Assembly: GCF_000829035.1 (NCBI RefSeq)
Contig: NZ_AP012541.1
Coordinates: forward strand, 1,426,001 to 1,490,000
DNA: 64,000 nucleotides
Source of the DNA: Lacticaseibacillus paracasei subsp. paracasei
GTDB taxonomy: Bacteria > Bacillota > Bacilli > Lactobacillales > Lactobacillaceae
Direction: 5' to 3'
This document shows, one piece after another, positions 1 to 9,040 of the stretch. The translations under genes were made by a program, and so were the position numbers. Each line of letters starts with the position of its first letter. Position 1 is the first letter of the stretch. A model generated the notes under the pieces. The model had not been told where the DNA came from. It saw only the letters and a program-made list of their open reading frames with translations, and made no database searches.

Positions 1-631
1 TGAAAACAGTGATTTTGCTTGCTGGGATCCGATACAGTGAGTCCGGTGCACTCTTTGGTTTGCCAACAGCAATCAGCAATGTCGGCAAGAAATGATTCGG
101 ATCCAAATCAAGTGCCGGAATAATTTTTTCGTGATCGAAACCTGTCATGGCACCTGTTTCATAGCCATAGGCGCGGGCAGCCAACATGAACGACATTGCC
201 GCAAGACTACTGTTTTGGATAATAAATTCGCGTAATGCTTGTTGGTTTTCTTTAAAGGTGGCAACAAGATTTTCAATCATTGGTTTTTGATGCTCAATCG
301 CCCGATCAGTCAATAAACCAGCCGCTTCCGCCCGTTTGAAGAGATCCTCCTCAAATGGTCCCAAGTCGGTTTCGCCACCAATAAGTACCACAGCGGACGC
401 GGATAAAATTTCCGGTGCATTGGTGCCAGCAACTGCGGCGATTTTTTCTTTGGCTGCATTGCTTTGTGCGACGACAAACCGCGTTGGCTGCATATTCAAG
501 GCACTGGGCGCTTTTGTCGCATAAGTAATCATTTGTAACAACTCGCCTTTACTAATGGTGATTTCCGGATCAAATTCACGGGCGGTGTGGCGTTTAAGGA
601 CAACTTCATCAAAATTATTGTTTTCCAACAT
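1..631 (-). CDS. Nitroreductase family protein, 3' end beyond window
   Basis: The minus-strand frame is open from an ATG at 631 to the window edge, giving about 210 residues without a stop. It begins MLENNNFDEVVLKRHTAREF, the usual RxSxRxF-like N-terminus of FMN-dependent nitroreductases. Further on, ATKAPSALNMQPTRFVV fits the P-S-x-x-N-x-Q-P flavin-binding motif, and a late Y-G-Y-E-T-G-A-M segment fits the C-terminal half. A good ribosome site (AAGAGGTG) lies 6-7 bases upstream of the ATG. Family members are cytosolic NAD(P)H oxidoreductases of quinones or nitro compounds; the substrate cannot be read here. At about 210 residues it is nearly complete, so only a few codons are probably missing. 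It is downstream of, and on the same strand as, the his operon, but a 268-base gap separates them. Confidence 0.8.
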   Translation of the reverse strand, partial: MLENNNFDEVVLKRHTAREFDPEITISKGELLQMITYATKAPSALNMQPTRFVVAQSNAAKEKIAAVAGTNAPEILSASAVVLIGGETDLGPFEEDLFKRAEAAGLLTDRAIEHQKPMIENLVATFKENQQALREFIIQNSSLAAMSFMLAARAYGYETGAMTGFDHEKIIPALDLDPNHFLPTLLIAVGKPKSAPDSLYRIPASKITVF

Positions 632-899
632 CAAATTCACCTCTTAGATTTTTTGGACATCTTCAGAATACGCCAAATGTGGGCGCTTTCCTAGGTGTTT
701 TTCAAAATGGTATAGGTTTTATGTGGAAAATGGAAGCGGTGACATTCCCTGCTTAGTCCATGATTAGTTGTCGCTAATGTCATCTCGTGACCGCAACGAT
801 GCGCCTAATAACAACGTTGAAAAAATGGTAGGTCAATAAGCATTTGATTCCTTGGTGGTGATGCACATGCTTAAAAGGGTCGGATCGGGTTCGTTGTCG
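632..899. other. Intergenic gap between hisC and nitroreductase gene
   Basis: This is a 268-base stretch without a convincing gene. It should hold the end of the his transcript and the promoter of the nitroreductase gene. I found only a weak inverted pair (GTGACATT near 738 and AATGTCAT near 776) and no clear intrinsic terminator with a T run. Confidence 0.5.
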
Positions 900-1991
900 C
901 TATTTTTTTGCTTGCTGAAACGCAGTTATGATTTGTTGTACGGCTATATTTTGCGCTGTGGTACCAAAAGTGATCCGTAACCATCCCGGCTTTAAGCCAT
1001 CACGAACCAAAAAGCCGTGATTCAAGAGCTGTTCCTTCAAAGCGGCCGCTTGCTTTTGCGGAGCCTGAAAAAATTGGAAGTTCGTTTGACTTTGATAATG
1101 TGGCAGACCAGCCTTCGTTAAAAACCGTTCCCAGTCCTCCCGTGCCTGCCGAACCTGTCCACGGGTTGTCTGGACAAATGTTTGGTCGCCAAGGGCAGTG
1201 AAAGCTGCTAGTTGGGCCACACTGCTCAGATTATATGGCAGGCGGACGGTTTGCATGGTCGCTGCCAGTTGCTCAGGCACAACGGCGAAGCCGACTCGAA
1301 AATTGGCTAAGCCGTATATTTTTGAGAAAGTTCTCAAGACAACCAGATTAGCAAAGCTTGGTAACAATTTGAGTGCGCTGGTAGCCGGATAATCGTCTGT
1401 AAATTCAATGTAGGCTTCATCAATCAGAACCAAAACACTTGGTGGCACTTGCTGTAAGAACTGTTCTAGCTCAGTCAGTGACAGCAAGGTGCCTGTCGGA
1501 TTATTAGGATTGCAAAGCCAAAGCAGTTTGGTTTTGGGGGTAATTGCCTGAGCCAGCGCCTCGAGATCAAATGCTCCGGTCGTCGCTTGTACCGGTACGT
1601 TAACAACCTTGGCGCCTTCAATCTGGGCATGCAACTGATATTCGGAGAAAGTTGGCCACGGCTCAACCACTTCATCCCCAGCCTCTAAAAAAGTACGGGC
1701 AATGAGCTCAATGATTTCATCCAAACCATTACCAAATACAAGTTGGCTTTCAGTGACGCCCAGTTCAGCTGCGACCGCTGATCGTAAACGGCTAGCATTG
1801 CCATCAGGATAGTCACGGCTTTGGGTGAAGTCCCAGTTTTTGATTGCTGTTTGTACCTTGTCACTAGTGCCAAAAGGATTTTCGTTTGCTGACATTCTAA
1901 CAATATGCGGCAATGCGCGTTCTTGCGCCAAATCTGCCAAGGGTTTTTCGGGGATGTAAGGTTGTAAATGAGTGACGGTATGTTTTAGCAT
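900..1991 (-). CDS. hisC: Histidinol-phosphate aminotransferase (operon copy)
   Basis: This is a 363-residue fold-type I PLP aminotransferase converting imidazole-acetol phosphate plus glutamate to histidinol phosphate. Visible motifs are SANENPFG near residue 34, NPNNPTG at 161-167, DEAY at 191-194, and TFSK with the PLP lysine at about 224, followed by the FRVGF arginine. The frame is open upstream, but the ATG at 1991 is chosen because AAGGAGG lies just upstream of it. It is the last gene of the his operon, 83 bases after hisE. A second hisC at 9041-10138 is the same length up to the PLP lysine and aligns without gaps over the first 230 residues. Confidence 0.95.
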   Translation of the reverse strand: MLKHTVTHLQPYIPEKPLADLAQERALPHIVRMSANENPFGTSDKVQTAIKNWDFTQSRDYPDGNASRLRSAVAAELGVTESQLVFGNGLDEIIELIARTFLEAGDEVVEPWPTFSEYQLHAQIEGAKVVNVPVQATTGAFDLEALAQAITPKTKLLWLCNPNNPTGTLLSLTELEQFLQQVPPSVLVLIDEAYIEFTDDYPATSALKLLPSFANLVVLRTFSKIYGLANFRVGFAVVPEQLAATMQTVRLPYNLSSVAQLAAFTALGDQTFVQTTRGQVRQAREDWERFLTKAGLPHYQSQTNFQFFQAPQKQAAALKEQLLNHGFLVRDGLKPGWLRITFGTTAQNIAVQQIITAFQQAKK

Positions 1992-2074
1992 GTTGGCGTC
2001 CTCCTTAAAAGCGTTTGCTGGCTCGGAATTAGCCTGTTCACGCATTGTCTATTAACGATGCCCTCTTCAAGGCA

Positions 2075-2407
2075 TTAATATTTCTCGATTTTTGACCGTT
2101 CTTGCAGTCGGCTCTTCTTTCCTTCGCGACTAGCCAATTCGGTGGCAATTTGATCAACCGTGATACCACGTTCAACCATAAGAACCAGGACGTGATAAGT
2201 GAGGTCGGCCACTTCAAGGATAAACGCCGGATCATCTGGATTTTTGGCGGCGACAATCACTTCTGTGCTTTCTTCACCGACTTTTTTTAAAATTTTATCG
2301 AGTCCTTTGGTGAAAAGATAATCCGTGTACGAACCGGCAACTGGATTTGCTTGCCGTTCTTTGATGAAATCATATAGAGCTGGAATACTTTGCTTTGCTT
2401 GGGTCAT
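2075..2407 (-). CDS. hisE: Phosphoribosyl-ATP pyrophosphatase
   Basis: At 110 residues this is the size of stand-alone HisE. It hydrolyses PR-ATP to PR-AMP, the second step of histidine synthesis. The all-alpha NTP-pyrophosphatase signature is visible as [13 protein letters not shown] followed by LEVADLTYH, which carry the metal-binding acidic residues. The ATG at 2407 overlaps the stop of hisI by four bases (ATGA), which supports this start over a longer open frame upstream and suggests coupled translation. In many bacteria HisI and HisE are fused; here they are separate adjacent genes. Confidence 0.95.
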   Translation of the reverse strand: MTQAKQSIPALYDFIKERQANPVAGSYTDYLFTKGLDKILKKVGEESTEVIVAAKNPDDPAFILEVADLTYHVLVLMVERGITVDQIATELASREGKKSRLQERSKIEKY

Positions 2408-2736
2408 GTAAGATCCTTCCCTTCCGGATAATGACGATAAAAACAGCTGATGTGGCCGGTATGGCATGCTGGGCCGGCGGGATCAACGGTGACGAGCAAG
2501 GTGTCCGCATCGCAGTCAACTGCAATTGTTTTAACCGTTTGAATGTTGCCACTGGTGGCGCCTTTATGCCACAATGTTTTGCGACTGCGCGACCAGAACC
2601 AAGTTTCACCGGTTGCCATCGTTTTTGCCAAGCTTTCTTGATTCATATAAGCGACCATCAACACTTGTTTGGTGGTTGCATCCTGAACGACTGTGGTGAT
2701 CAGGCCATTGGCTTTTTCCCAGTCAAGTGTGATCAT
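2404..2736 (-). CDS. hisI: Phosphoribosyl-AMP cyclohydrolase
   Basis: This 110-residue enzyme opens the adenine ring of PR-AMP to give ProFAR. It has the diagnostic zinc and magnesium motifs: VAYMNQES, the [17 protein letters not shown] block, DCDADTLL, and the C-terminal [11 protein letters not shown] with the paired cysteines. It overlaps hisF by four bases and hisE by four bases, so it is tightly coupled inside the operon. The length matches monofunctional HisI without a HisE domain. Confidence 0.95.
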   Translation of the reverse strand: MITLDWEKANGLITTVVQDATTKQVLMVAYMNQESLAKTMATGETWFWSRSRKTLWHKGATSGNIQTVKTIAVDCDADTLLVTVDPAGPACHTGHISCFYRHYPEGKDLT

Positions 2737-3491
2737 CGAACCGCCACCTTTACTTGTTTTAAAGCGGTTTTCACTTGCGGGACAGTTAATTCGCCGAAGT
2801 GAAAAATAGATGCTGCCAAGCCAGCCGACACCGTGGTTTGCGTAAACAACTGGACAAAGTCTGCTGTCGAACCGGCGCCGCCACTCGCAATGATCGGAAC
2901 TTGAACGGCGGCCGTGAGTTGTTGATACAATCGCAAATCAAAGCCACTTTCAGTGCCATCCGCATCCATCGAAGTGACGAGTAATTCGCCTGCTCCTGCG
3001 GCAACTGCTTGTTTCGCCCAAGTGATCGCATCGAGATCGACTGGCGTTCGGCCACCGTTAACCGTGACCTGATAGCGATTTTGATCAGCTTGCCAACGTG
3101 TATCAATCGCGGCAACAATCGCTTGGCGACCAAATTTTTCGGCACCGGCTGTGAGCAAACTTGGATCGGCGACTGCGGCTGAGTTTAATGATACTTTGTC
3201 TGCACCTGCTCGCAACAAAGCGTGCATATCCGCGACCGATTGAATACCCCCGCCAACTGTCAGCGGCATAAAGACTTGATTGGCCACTGCTTCGACCGTT
3301 TGAACCAAGGTGCCGCGCGCTTCGTTGGTCGCGGTAATATCTAAGAAGACCAGTTCATCTGCGCCTTGCTCCTGATAAGCCTTAGCAATAGCGACAGGAT
3401 CGCCGACATCTTTTAACTGCACAAAATTGATGCCTTTTTTGACCCGACCGTGATCTACATCTAGACATGGGATAATGCGTTTTGTCAGCAT
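2733..3491 (-). CDS. hisF: Imidazole glycerol phosphate synthase, cyclase subunit
   Basis: This is a 252-residue (beta/alpha)8 barrel. The N-terminus [20 protein letters not shown] carries the catalytic Asp11, and AAIDTRW in the middle carries the second catalytic aspartate. Phosphate-binding loops VGGGI and ASGGAG are both visible. It pairs with HisH: ammonia from the HisH glutaminase reacts with PRFAR to give imidazole glycerol phosphate and AICAR. It ends four bases into hisI and starts one base after hisA, typical of this operon. Confidence 0.97.
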   Translation of the reverse strand: MLTKRIIPCLDVDHGRVKKGINFVQLKDVGDPVAIAKAYQEQGADELVFLDITATNEARGTLVQTVEAVANQVFMPLTVGGGIQSVADMHALLRAGADKVSLNSAAVADPSLLTAGAEKFGRQAIVAAIDTRWQADQNRYQVTVNGGRTPVDLDAITWAKQAVAAGAGELLVTSMDADGTESGFDLRLYQQLTAAVQVPIIASGGAGSTADFVQLFTQTTVSAGLAASIFHFGELTVPQVKTALKQVKVAVR

Positions 3492-3492
3492 C

Positions 3493-4209
3493 TTAACCCT
3501 CCATTTGTTTGAGCATTGCTAATTCAATAGCGCCTGTTTGCCATGCTTTGCCGATGATGGCTGCTTGAATGCCAGCGGTTTGCAAGCGGTGTAAGTCAGC
3601 TAGTGAACTGATGCCGCCACTGGCGATGATCGTGGCTTGGGGCATCGCCTGTTGCAAGTCCGCAAGTAACTGGGCATTCGGGCCTTGCATCATCCCATCT
3701 TTGGCAATATCGGTCACGATAAATGTGGTGACGCCGCGTTGTTGCATGGCGGTTAGAAGGGCGTTGGCCGTCTGCTGGCTGGTGGTTAACCAACCGTTTG
3801 TCGCCACTTTCCCGGCGCGGGTATCAATGCCAACCGCAATTCGATTAGACCCGAATCTCGCAATCGCTTGTTCGACCAAATCAGGATCGGAAACAGCTGC
3901 CGATCCTACAATAAGCCGGTCAATGCCTATCGTAAGATAAATTTCCATGGCAGCCAGTGTTCGAATGCCGCCACCAAGTTCAATAAAAGCCGAGGTTTGT
4001 TCACGAATGCGAGTGATGATCCTTCGATTGATCGGACGTTGTGCCCGTGCGCCGTCAAGATCAACGAGATGCAAATGGGCAAATCCGGCATCTGTCAGCC
4101 GCTGTGCCTGATAGAGCGGGTCTTCAGTTAAACTCACTTGGTCGTAATCACCTTGCGTGAGGCGAACGCTTTTGCCATTGAGCAAATCAATCGCGGGATA
4201 GAGCTTCAT
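3493..4209 (-). CDS. hisA: ProFAR isomerase (phosphoribosylformimino-AICAR isomerase)
   Basis: This 238-residue half-barrel duplicate is a homologue of HisF. The catalytic Asp8 lies in [17 protein letters not shown], and the second acidic residue lies in VGIDTRAG. The phosphate-binding segments LGGGIR and ASGGI are present. It carries out the Amadori rearrangement of ProFAR to PRFAR. Its start lies 23 bases inside the 3' end of hisH, an overlap that suggests translational coupling. Confidence 0.96.
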   Translation of the reverse strand: MKLYPAIDLLNGKSVRLTQGDYDQVSLTEDPLYQAQRLTDAGFAHLHLVDLDGARAQRPINRRIITRIREQTSAFIELGGGIRTLAAMEIYLTIGIDRLIVGSAAVSDPDLVEQAIARFGSNRIAVGIDTRAGKVATNGWLTTSQQTANALLTAMQQRGVTTFIVTDIAKDGMMQGPNAQLLADLQQAMPQATIIASGGISSLADLHRLQTAGIQAAIIGKAWQTGAIELAMLKQMEG

Positions 4210-4813
4210 CTTCGGTCATCTCCTTGAACTTTTTCAAGCCGGCTAGGCCAATCGCGCCACTTTTTTCTGGGTGAAACTGGGTCCCAAGTACATTATTGCG
4301 ACGAACAATGCTAGTCAGAGGTTGTCCATAATCAGTGGTTGCCAGCGTAAATTGTGGCAGCGTTGTTGCATAGAAGGAATGGACAAAATAAGTTGCTTGA
4401 TCGGCAAACACCGCAGCAAATAAATCGGGTTGCGTGAGGTTGTTGGTGTTCCAACCCATGTGCGGGACGGCTAATCCCGAGTCAGTCGGGATGGCAACGA
4501 CTTCGCCGGGAATGAGGCCAAGACCGGCAGTTTCGCCGAACTCGAAGCTGCGATCAAATAGCAACTGCATCCCTAAACAGATACCCAACAACGGCTTGCC
4601 AGTAGCAGCAAACGCTTGAATGACAGGCACCAGTTGTCGTTGATTTAAGGCTTTCATCGCCTCTTTAAAAGCGCCGACACCCGGCAAAATCAAACCGGAA
4701 GCAGCCATGATAATCGCGGGGTCGGCTGAGAGTTGATTGTTGACCCCCAGATAATCAAGTGCTTTTTTAACATTGCGGGTGTTGCCTGTATCGTAATCAA
4801 CAATCACAATCAT
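4187..4813 (-). CDS. hisH: Imidazole glycerol phosphate synthase, glutaminase subunit
   Basis: This is a 208-residue class I glutamine amidotransferase. The nucleophilic cysteine is in LLGICLGMQLLF, and the His-Glu pair is in QFHPEKSG near the C-terminus. It supplies ammonia to HisF through the HisF barrel. The start ATG is one base from the stop of hisB, and the 3' end overlaps hisA by 23 bases. Everything needed for activity appears to be present. Confidence 0.96.
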   Translation of the reverse strand: MIVIVDYDTGNTRNVKKALDYLGVNNQLSADPAIIMAASGLILPGVGAFKEAMKALNQRQLVPVIQAFAATGKPLLGICLGMQLLFDRSFEFGETAGLGLIPGEVVAIPTDSGLAVPHMGWNTNNLTQPDLFAAVFADQATYFVHSFYATTLPQFTLATTDYGQPLTSIVRRNNVLGTQFHPEKSGAIGLAGLKKFKEMTEDEALSRD

Positions 4814-5398
4814 TCAAATCACACCCTTTGTTGAGGGAATGCCTTGCACTTCAGGATTAATGGCGACTGCAGCCCGTAAACTACGACCCAGTGCTTTGAA
4901 TAAGGCCTCAATTTTATGATGGGTATTGCGGCCATACAGAACGCTGGCATGCAGGTTGAATTCACCAGCAAAGGCAACCGCCTGGAAGAAATCTTCTGTG
5001 ACTTCCGTATCAAAGCCGCCTAATCGCTGATTAGTTAATTCGGCATCAAAAACGAGGTACGCGCGTCCAGAAAGATCGACAACCGCTCGGGCCAGACTTT
5101 CATCCATTGGCACAAAAGCACTGCCGAAACGCTCAATCCCGGCTTTATCGCCAAGCGCCAGCTTAAAACATTCACCTAACACGATGCCGGTATCCTCAAT
5201 GGTGTGGTGCGGATCAACATCCAAATCACCTTGCGCATCGACAGTTAAGCCAAATCGACCATGTTTAGCAAATGCATCCAGCATGTGATCAAAAAAACCG
5301 ATGCCAGTAGCAATTTGAATGCCACTTTGCTGATCAAGGTTGAGACTGATCGTAATCGTTGTTTCCTTGGTAGTTCGGGTAATGGTAGCTGTACGCAT
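4814..5398 (-). CDS. hisB: Imidazoleglycerol-phosphate dehydratase
   Basis: At 194 residues this is the monofunctional dehydratase. The two metal-binding repeats HHTIEDTGI and [13 protein letters not shown] are both clear, as is the [13 protein letters not shown] segment. There is no HAD-type phosphatase domain like that of the bifunctional enterobacterial HisB, so histidinol-phosphate phosphatase must be encoded elsewhere. It sits between hisD and hisH with nearly no spacing. Confidence 0.96.
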   Translation of the reverse strand: MRTATITRTTKETTITISLNLDQQSGIQIATGIGFFDHMLDAFAKHGRFGLTVDAQGDLDVDPHHTIEDTGIVLGECFKLALGDKAGIERFGSAFVPMDESLARAVVDLSGRAYLVFDAELTNQRLGGFDTEVTEDFFQAVAFAGEFNLHASVLYGRNTHHKIEALFKALGRSLRAAVAINPEVQGIPSTKGVI

Positions 5399-5401
5399 AA
5401 G

Positions 5402-6694
5402 TTAAACCTCCTTTGCGGCAGAGACACGTTTGATGATGGCTTCAGCGTGGCCATCTAGCCCTTCTGCTTGTGCCAAGGTGACGATCGCGTCTGCCTGACT
5501 TGCTAGTGCTTCTGAGCTGTACTGAATGAATTGGGTACGCTTAACGAAGTCATAGACCCCCAGTGGTGAGAAAAACCGTGCTGATCCGGCGGTAGGCAAA
5601 ACGTGATTGGGTCCCGCGACATAATCACCGACCGGCTCAGCAGCATTTTGACCAAGAAAAACGGATCCGGCATTTTGAATCTGAGCTAGATACGTGATCG
5701 GATGAGGCAACTGAACTTCTAAGTGCTCGGGTGCAATTGTATTCATCAATGAAAAGGCTTCGTTTATGGTTGCTACAATCGCAATGAATCCTTGATTTTC
5801 AATTGCTGCTCGCGCGATCAATTCTCGAGGTAAGGTTGGCAACTGAATATCGATCTGTTCGCTGACTGCCGAAGCCAGTTTTTCACTTGGGGTTACCATC
5901 ATCGCGCGCGCATTGGGGTCATGTTCGGCTTGTGATAAAAGATCGGCAGCTAATCGAATCGGATCGGCGGACTCGTCGGCAATGATGCCGATTTCTGAAG
6001 GACCAGCGATCATATCAATAGCGACGTTGCCAAAAACCTGCTTTTTAGCTTCCGCAACATAGCGATTGCCTGGGCCCATGATTTTATCAACGCGGGGGAT
6101 GCTTTCGGTGCCATAAGCTAAAGCAGCAATTGCCTGGGCGCCACCGACTTGATATATAGCGTCTACGCCAGCGAGATTAGCCGCTGCTAGTACAACTGGA
6201 TTAAGGCCATCTGGCTGCGGCGGTGTCACCATCACAATCTTTTTAACACCGGCCAATTTAGCGGGGATAGCGGTCATCAAAATGGTGGACGGATAAGCAG
6301 CTGTGCCGCCGGGAACATAGAGGCCGACTGCAGCCAACGGGGTGATTTTTTGTCCACGAATGATGCCAGAGTTTGGCGTATCGACGAAACCGCGTTCGAT
6401 TTCATTTTGATGATAACTTGTGATATTGGCCTTCGCTAACTGCAAAGCTTTCAATAGTTTTGCCGGCAGTTGTGCGGGCGCGGCATCGATGAGCGCTTGG
6501 TCAACCTGAAAGTCATTAACGGTAACGTGATCGAGCTTATTGCTATAAGTACGCAAAGCTGAGTCACCTTCTGCTCTGACTTTCGCGATGATCGCCTGAA
6601 CAGTCGTTTGTACATCTGTATTTTGGGCAACGGCGGTGCGCCGAATGTCGACTTGTTGCTTAAGCTGGCTTAACGTGCCGGTTAAAATTTTCAT
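5402..6694 (-). CDS. hisD: Histidinol dehydrogenase
   Basis: This 430-residue zinc enzyme performs the last two oxidations, histidinol to histidinal to histidine, with NAD. The family core is visible: YVPGGTAAYPSTILM, then GGAQAIAALAYGTESIPRVD, GPGNRYVAEAKKQVFG, and DMIAGPSEIGIIAD. The late stretch AGPNHVLPT matches the substrate-binding region. The length matches the family. It overlaps the end of hisG by four bases. Confidence 0.97.
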   Translation of the reverse strand: MKILTGTLSQLKQQVDIRRTAVAQNTDVQTTVQAIIAKVRAEGDSALRTYSNKLDHVTVNDFQVDQALIDAAPAQLPAKLLKALQLAKANITSYHQNEIERGFVDTPNSGIIRGQKITPLAAVGLYVPGGTAAYPSTILMTAIPAKLAGVKKIVMVTPPQPDGLNPVVLAAANLAGVDAIYQVGGAQAIAALAYGTESIPRVDKIMGPGNRYVAEAKKQVFGNVAIDMIAGPSEIGIIADESADPIRLAADLLSQAEHDPNARAMMVTPSEKLASAVSEQIDIQLPTLPRELIARAAIENQGFIAIVATINEAFSLMNTIAPEHLEVQLPHPITYLAQIQNAGSVFLGQNAAEPVGDYVAGPNHVLPTAGSARFFSPLGVYDFVKRTQFIQYSSEALASQADAIVTLAQAEGLDGHAEAIIKRVSAAKEV

Positions 6695-7326
6695 AACGAT
6701 GCCTCCTGAGGGCGAACTTTTTGTAAAGATTGAATAAGCTGATAAATCTCTGTGCGTTTTTGTTTCAGGGCCAAGCGATTGACAACGAGATGTGTCGAGA
6801 CAGGCGCGAGTTCGGCGAACACTTTGAGGTGGTTTTCGCGTAAGGTCGTGCCAGTTTCGGTGATATCAACGATGGCATCGGCCATACAAGTGAGTGGTGC
6901 TAATTCGACAGAACCTTCAATTTTGATGATTTCAACGTCCTCGCCTTGCTTTTGAAAATACTGTTGCGCAATGTGCGGGTACTTGGTCGCGATGAGTTTA
7001 CGTTTCGTCTGCTTTGGATCAAAGTCTGCGGTTGAAGCAAGAATGAAGCGGCAACGACCAGTGTTGAGATCCAACATGTCAAACTGGCGATGCCCTTGCT
7101 CAGCCAGAATATCCGAACCGACAATCCCAATATCGACGGTGCCATGATTGAGATAGGTCAGCACATCCGGGGCTTTAACCAAAATAAAGTGAAAATTCGG
7201 ATCATCGGCAAAAATCAACCGTCTGCTTTTGGCTTGAATGGCCTCACAGTGAATCCCGGCAGCCGCGAGTAAGGGTAAGACTTGCGTTTCAGTTCGCCCC
7301 TTAGTGAGCGCAATGGTGAGTGTCAT
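6691..7326 (-). CDS. hisG: ATP phosphoribosyltransferase, short catalytic subunit
   Basis: At 211 residues this is the short HisG form that lacks the C-terminal regulatory ACT-like domain and therefore needs HisZ. It joins ATP and PRPP, the committed step. Signature segments include ALTKGR at the N-terminus, VDIGIVGSDIL, and the PRPP loop region DAIVDITETGTTLREN. It overlaps both hisZ and hisD by four bases. The neighbouring hisZ agrees with the short-form assignment. Confidence 0.97.
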   Translation of the reverse strand: MTLTIALTKGRTETQVLPLLAAAGIHCEAIQAKSRRLIFADDPNFHFILVKAPDVLTYLNHGTVDIGIVGSDILAEQGHRQFDMLDLNTGRCRFILASTADFDPKQTKRKLIATKYPHIAQQYFQKQGEDVEIIKIEGSVELAPLTCMADAIVDITETGTTLRENHLKVFAELAPVSTHLVVNRLALKQKRTEIYQLIQSLQKVRPQEASL

Positions 7327-8471
7327 AGGATCGCCTCCTTTGGGGAAAGATCAATCAGATTAGCATCCTGTTTTGTCGCTGCAGCTTGAGCCTCTGCCAA
7401 AGTATCGACCAGACACAGTCTTGCATTCGGGGTGGTGGCAACCATCGCTGCTGCGGCTTGCCATTGCGATGGCAGACCATAGACAAATGTGAGGGGCTGG
7501 TCAGGCGCATTCGGCAATTGATCAGTCACGGCATCAATGTCAAAAGCTAAGCCAACCGCTGGCAACAATTCTTGTTGAAAACTTGCCAGCAATTTGTCAT
7601 AGCGACCGCCGCTAAAAAGATATTGGTGACCGCCATCAACGTAAGCATGGAAGAAGATGCCGGTGTAATAAGATTGTGGTGGCCGGCTGGTGAGATCGAT
7701 CGTCACGCGCAATTCCGGAAATTGGTCTTTGAGAAAGGCCACCGTTTGTTGAAGTGGGGCTAAGCGATCCGTAATCACATTCGACGGCAATAACCGTTTT
7801 AATTCGGCAAAGATCGTCTCGCTATCGCCAAAAAGCCATGGCCACTGTTGAAGAAATGGATAAAGCGGGTTTGTAGCAAGCGGCGCAATCAGGTTTTGAT
7901 AGGTGCTTAGCTCTTTAGCAAAGAAAGCGGTTTGAAATGCATCAGCCGCGGCATCATTCAGTTGAAGTGTTCGTAAGATTTGCGGAACGAACTGGGCATC
8001 CGATAACTCTAACGTGAGATGTGTCAATCCTAGCGTGCGACAAATTTTTCCTGCTTCACTGAGACATGCCCACTCGGCTTTGAGGGAGCGATACCCAATA
8101 AGCTCAATGCCTGCTTGGGTGATCTGGTTATAAGTACCGCTTAGACTTTTCTTAACTCGAAAAATGTCGCCGACATACCACCATTGCACTGGCGGCACGA
8201 TACTCGTGGTACTAAGCAATCTCGCAAGCGGTAAAGTCAGATCAGGCCGCATAACCACTGATTCGCCAGCATCATCGAGCATTTGATAAGGTTGTTCGCC
8301 ACTGACAGCTAACGGTTTAAACACATCTCGATATTCCAACAATGGGGTTTTGACCCGCTCGAACCCGGCTTGAATGAATTGTTGACTAATGGTTTGAATG
8401 AGATTCTCTTTGCGAATGGCCCGCGGCCCGAATTCGTCGCGTGTGCCAATAGGCAGATGCCGATTTGACAT
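7323..8471 (-). CDS. hisZ: ATP phosphoribosyltransferase regulatory subunit
   Basis: This 382-residue protein is a histidyl-tRNA synthetase paralogue without the anticodon-binding domain. The class II synthetase fold shows in the N-terminal PIGTRDEFGPRAIRKENL and in VVMRPDLTLPLARLL (motif 2-like). It forms a hetero-octamer with short HisG and carries histidine feedback inhibition. It is the first gene of the operon, with AAAGGAG eight bases before the ATG. The T-box leader lies directly upstream. Confidence 0.95.
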   Translation of the reverse strand: MSNRHLPIGTRDEFGPRAIRKENLIQTISQQFIQAGFERVKTPLLEYRDVFKPLAVSGEQPYQMLDDAGESVVMRPDLTLPLARLLSTTSIVPPVQWWYVGDIFRVKKSLSGTYNQITQAGIELIGYRSLKAEWACLSEAGKICRTLGLTHLTLELSDAQFVPQILRTLQLNDAAADAFQTAFFAKELSTYQNLIAPLATNPLYPFLQQWPWLFGDSETIFAELKRLLPSNVITDRLAPLQQTVAFLKDQFPELRVTIDLTSRPPQSYYTGIFFHAYVDGGHQYLFSGGRYDKLLASFQQELLPAVGLAFDIDAVTDQLPNAPDQPLTFVYGLPSQWQAAAAMVATTPNARLCLVDTLAEAQAAATKQDANLIDLSPKEAIL

Positions 8472-8518
8472 GAGTTAGCTCCTTTCGTTGACATGAAGTT
8501 TGGCTTGGTGCTCGCGAT

Positions 8519-8562
8519 AACGCGCTCGCAGTCGCAGAAACCTACGCGCTCCTGGTCGCGCC
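8519..8562. repeat. Short form of the palindromic intergenic element
   Basis: This 44-base imperfect palindrome carries the family's left end AACGCGCTCGCAGTCGCAGA, then AAACC, then a right end CGCGCTCCTGGTCGCGC. Compared with the full copy at 35053-35173, the left arm is nearly identical but the whole central palindrome is missing. It lies between the T-box terminator and the hisZ ribosome site, so it would be in every read-through his mRNA. Confidence 0.7.
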
Positions 8563-8563
8563 T

Positions 8564-8612
8564 AAAAAAAATCGCCCTCGAAAACGAAAAAACGTTTCCG
8601 AGGGCGATTTTT
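8564..8612 (-). terminator. T-box attenuator terminator
   Basis: On the minus strand, perfect arms AAAAATCGCCCTCG and CGAGGGCGATTTTT flank an A/T-rich loop and run into a T tract (plus-strand A run at 8564-8570). It overlaps the T-box antiterminator element, as expected for a transcriptional T-box. Confidence 0.92.
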
Positions 8613-8863
8613 GACCGCGGTACCACCTCAATTTTGTTTAGCTCTTGCGACCTAAACCTCACCTGCCAAGTAACTGTCAGCAATTGCGAACAGCAGTTGG
8701 CAGCAGTGATAACGCAACGGATGCGTGACAGCTTACTTAGTTCAGCCGGCAAGTTCATAGATGTGTGTTCAGCTGGCTAATCGCGTCTTTTCAGCAATAG
8801 ACGCTCTCTGTTGATCAGGATCAGCTTACTTGTTCTAATCACAACTTCATGTTTGTTAATGTG
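8564..8863 (-). promoter_or_regulatory. T-box riboswitch, histidine type, for the his operon
   Basis: The T-box core AGGTGGTACCGCGG is on the minus strand at 8628-8615. Upstream of it are a stem III hairpin (GTTTAG/CTAAAC, about 8655-8632) and a stem I with the AGAGAG K-turn motif. In the stem I 3' strand, GAACACACAT places the likely specifier codon CAC (His) at 8767-8765. Downstream is the competing terminator, with arms at 8567-8580 and 8599-8612. Uncharged tRNA-His should favour the antiterminator and switch on hisZ-to-hisC. The specifier position is inferred by eye from motif layout. Confidence 0.9.
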
Positions 8864-8869
8864 ACTTTC

Positions 8870-8897
8870 ATAATAGCCATCATTTTGCCATTGTCAA
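8870..8897 (-). promoter_or_regulatory. Sigma-A promoter of the his operon
   Basis: On the minus strand TTGACA (8897-8892) is followed after 16 bases by TATTAT (8875-8870). Transcription would start near 8863, just before the T-box leader. Confidence 0.8.
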
Positions 8898-8920
8898 CCT
8901 TTTTTTGATTCGGCGCGGAT

Positions 8921-8944
8921 TATGCCACCACAAGTTGTGGCATA
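8921..8944. promoter_or_regulatory. 24-bp inverted repeat upstream of the his promoter
   Basis: The sequence begins TATGCCAC and ends GTGGCATA; ten of twelve positions in each half are symmetric. It ends 24 bases upstream of the his -35 box, between hisC2 and the T-box. No T tract follows on either strand, so it does not look like a terminator. A protein-binding operator is possible but no family is recognised. Confidence 0.45.
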
Positions 8945-9040
8945 AAAAGGTGCGGCAGCCAGCATCAATGATGTTTTTTTATGAATATTTGGTTAAATTA
9001 TTATTTTGAAAGTAAACATCTTTTTTGCATAATCAGTCCA

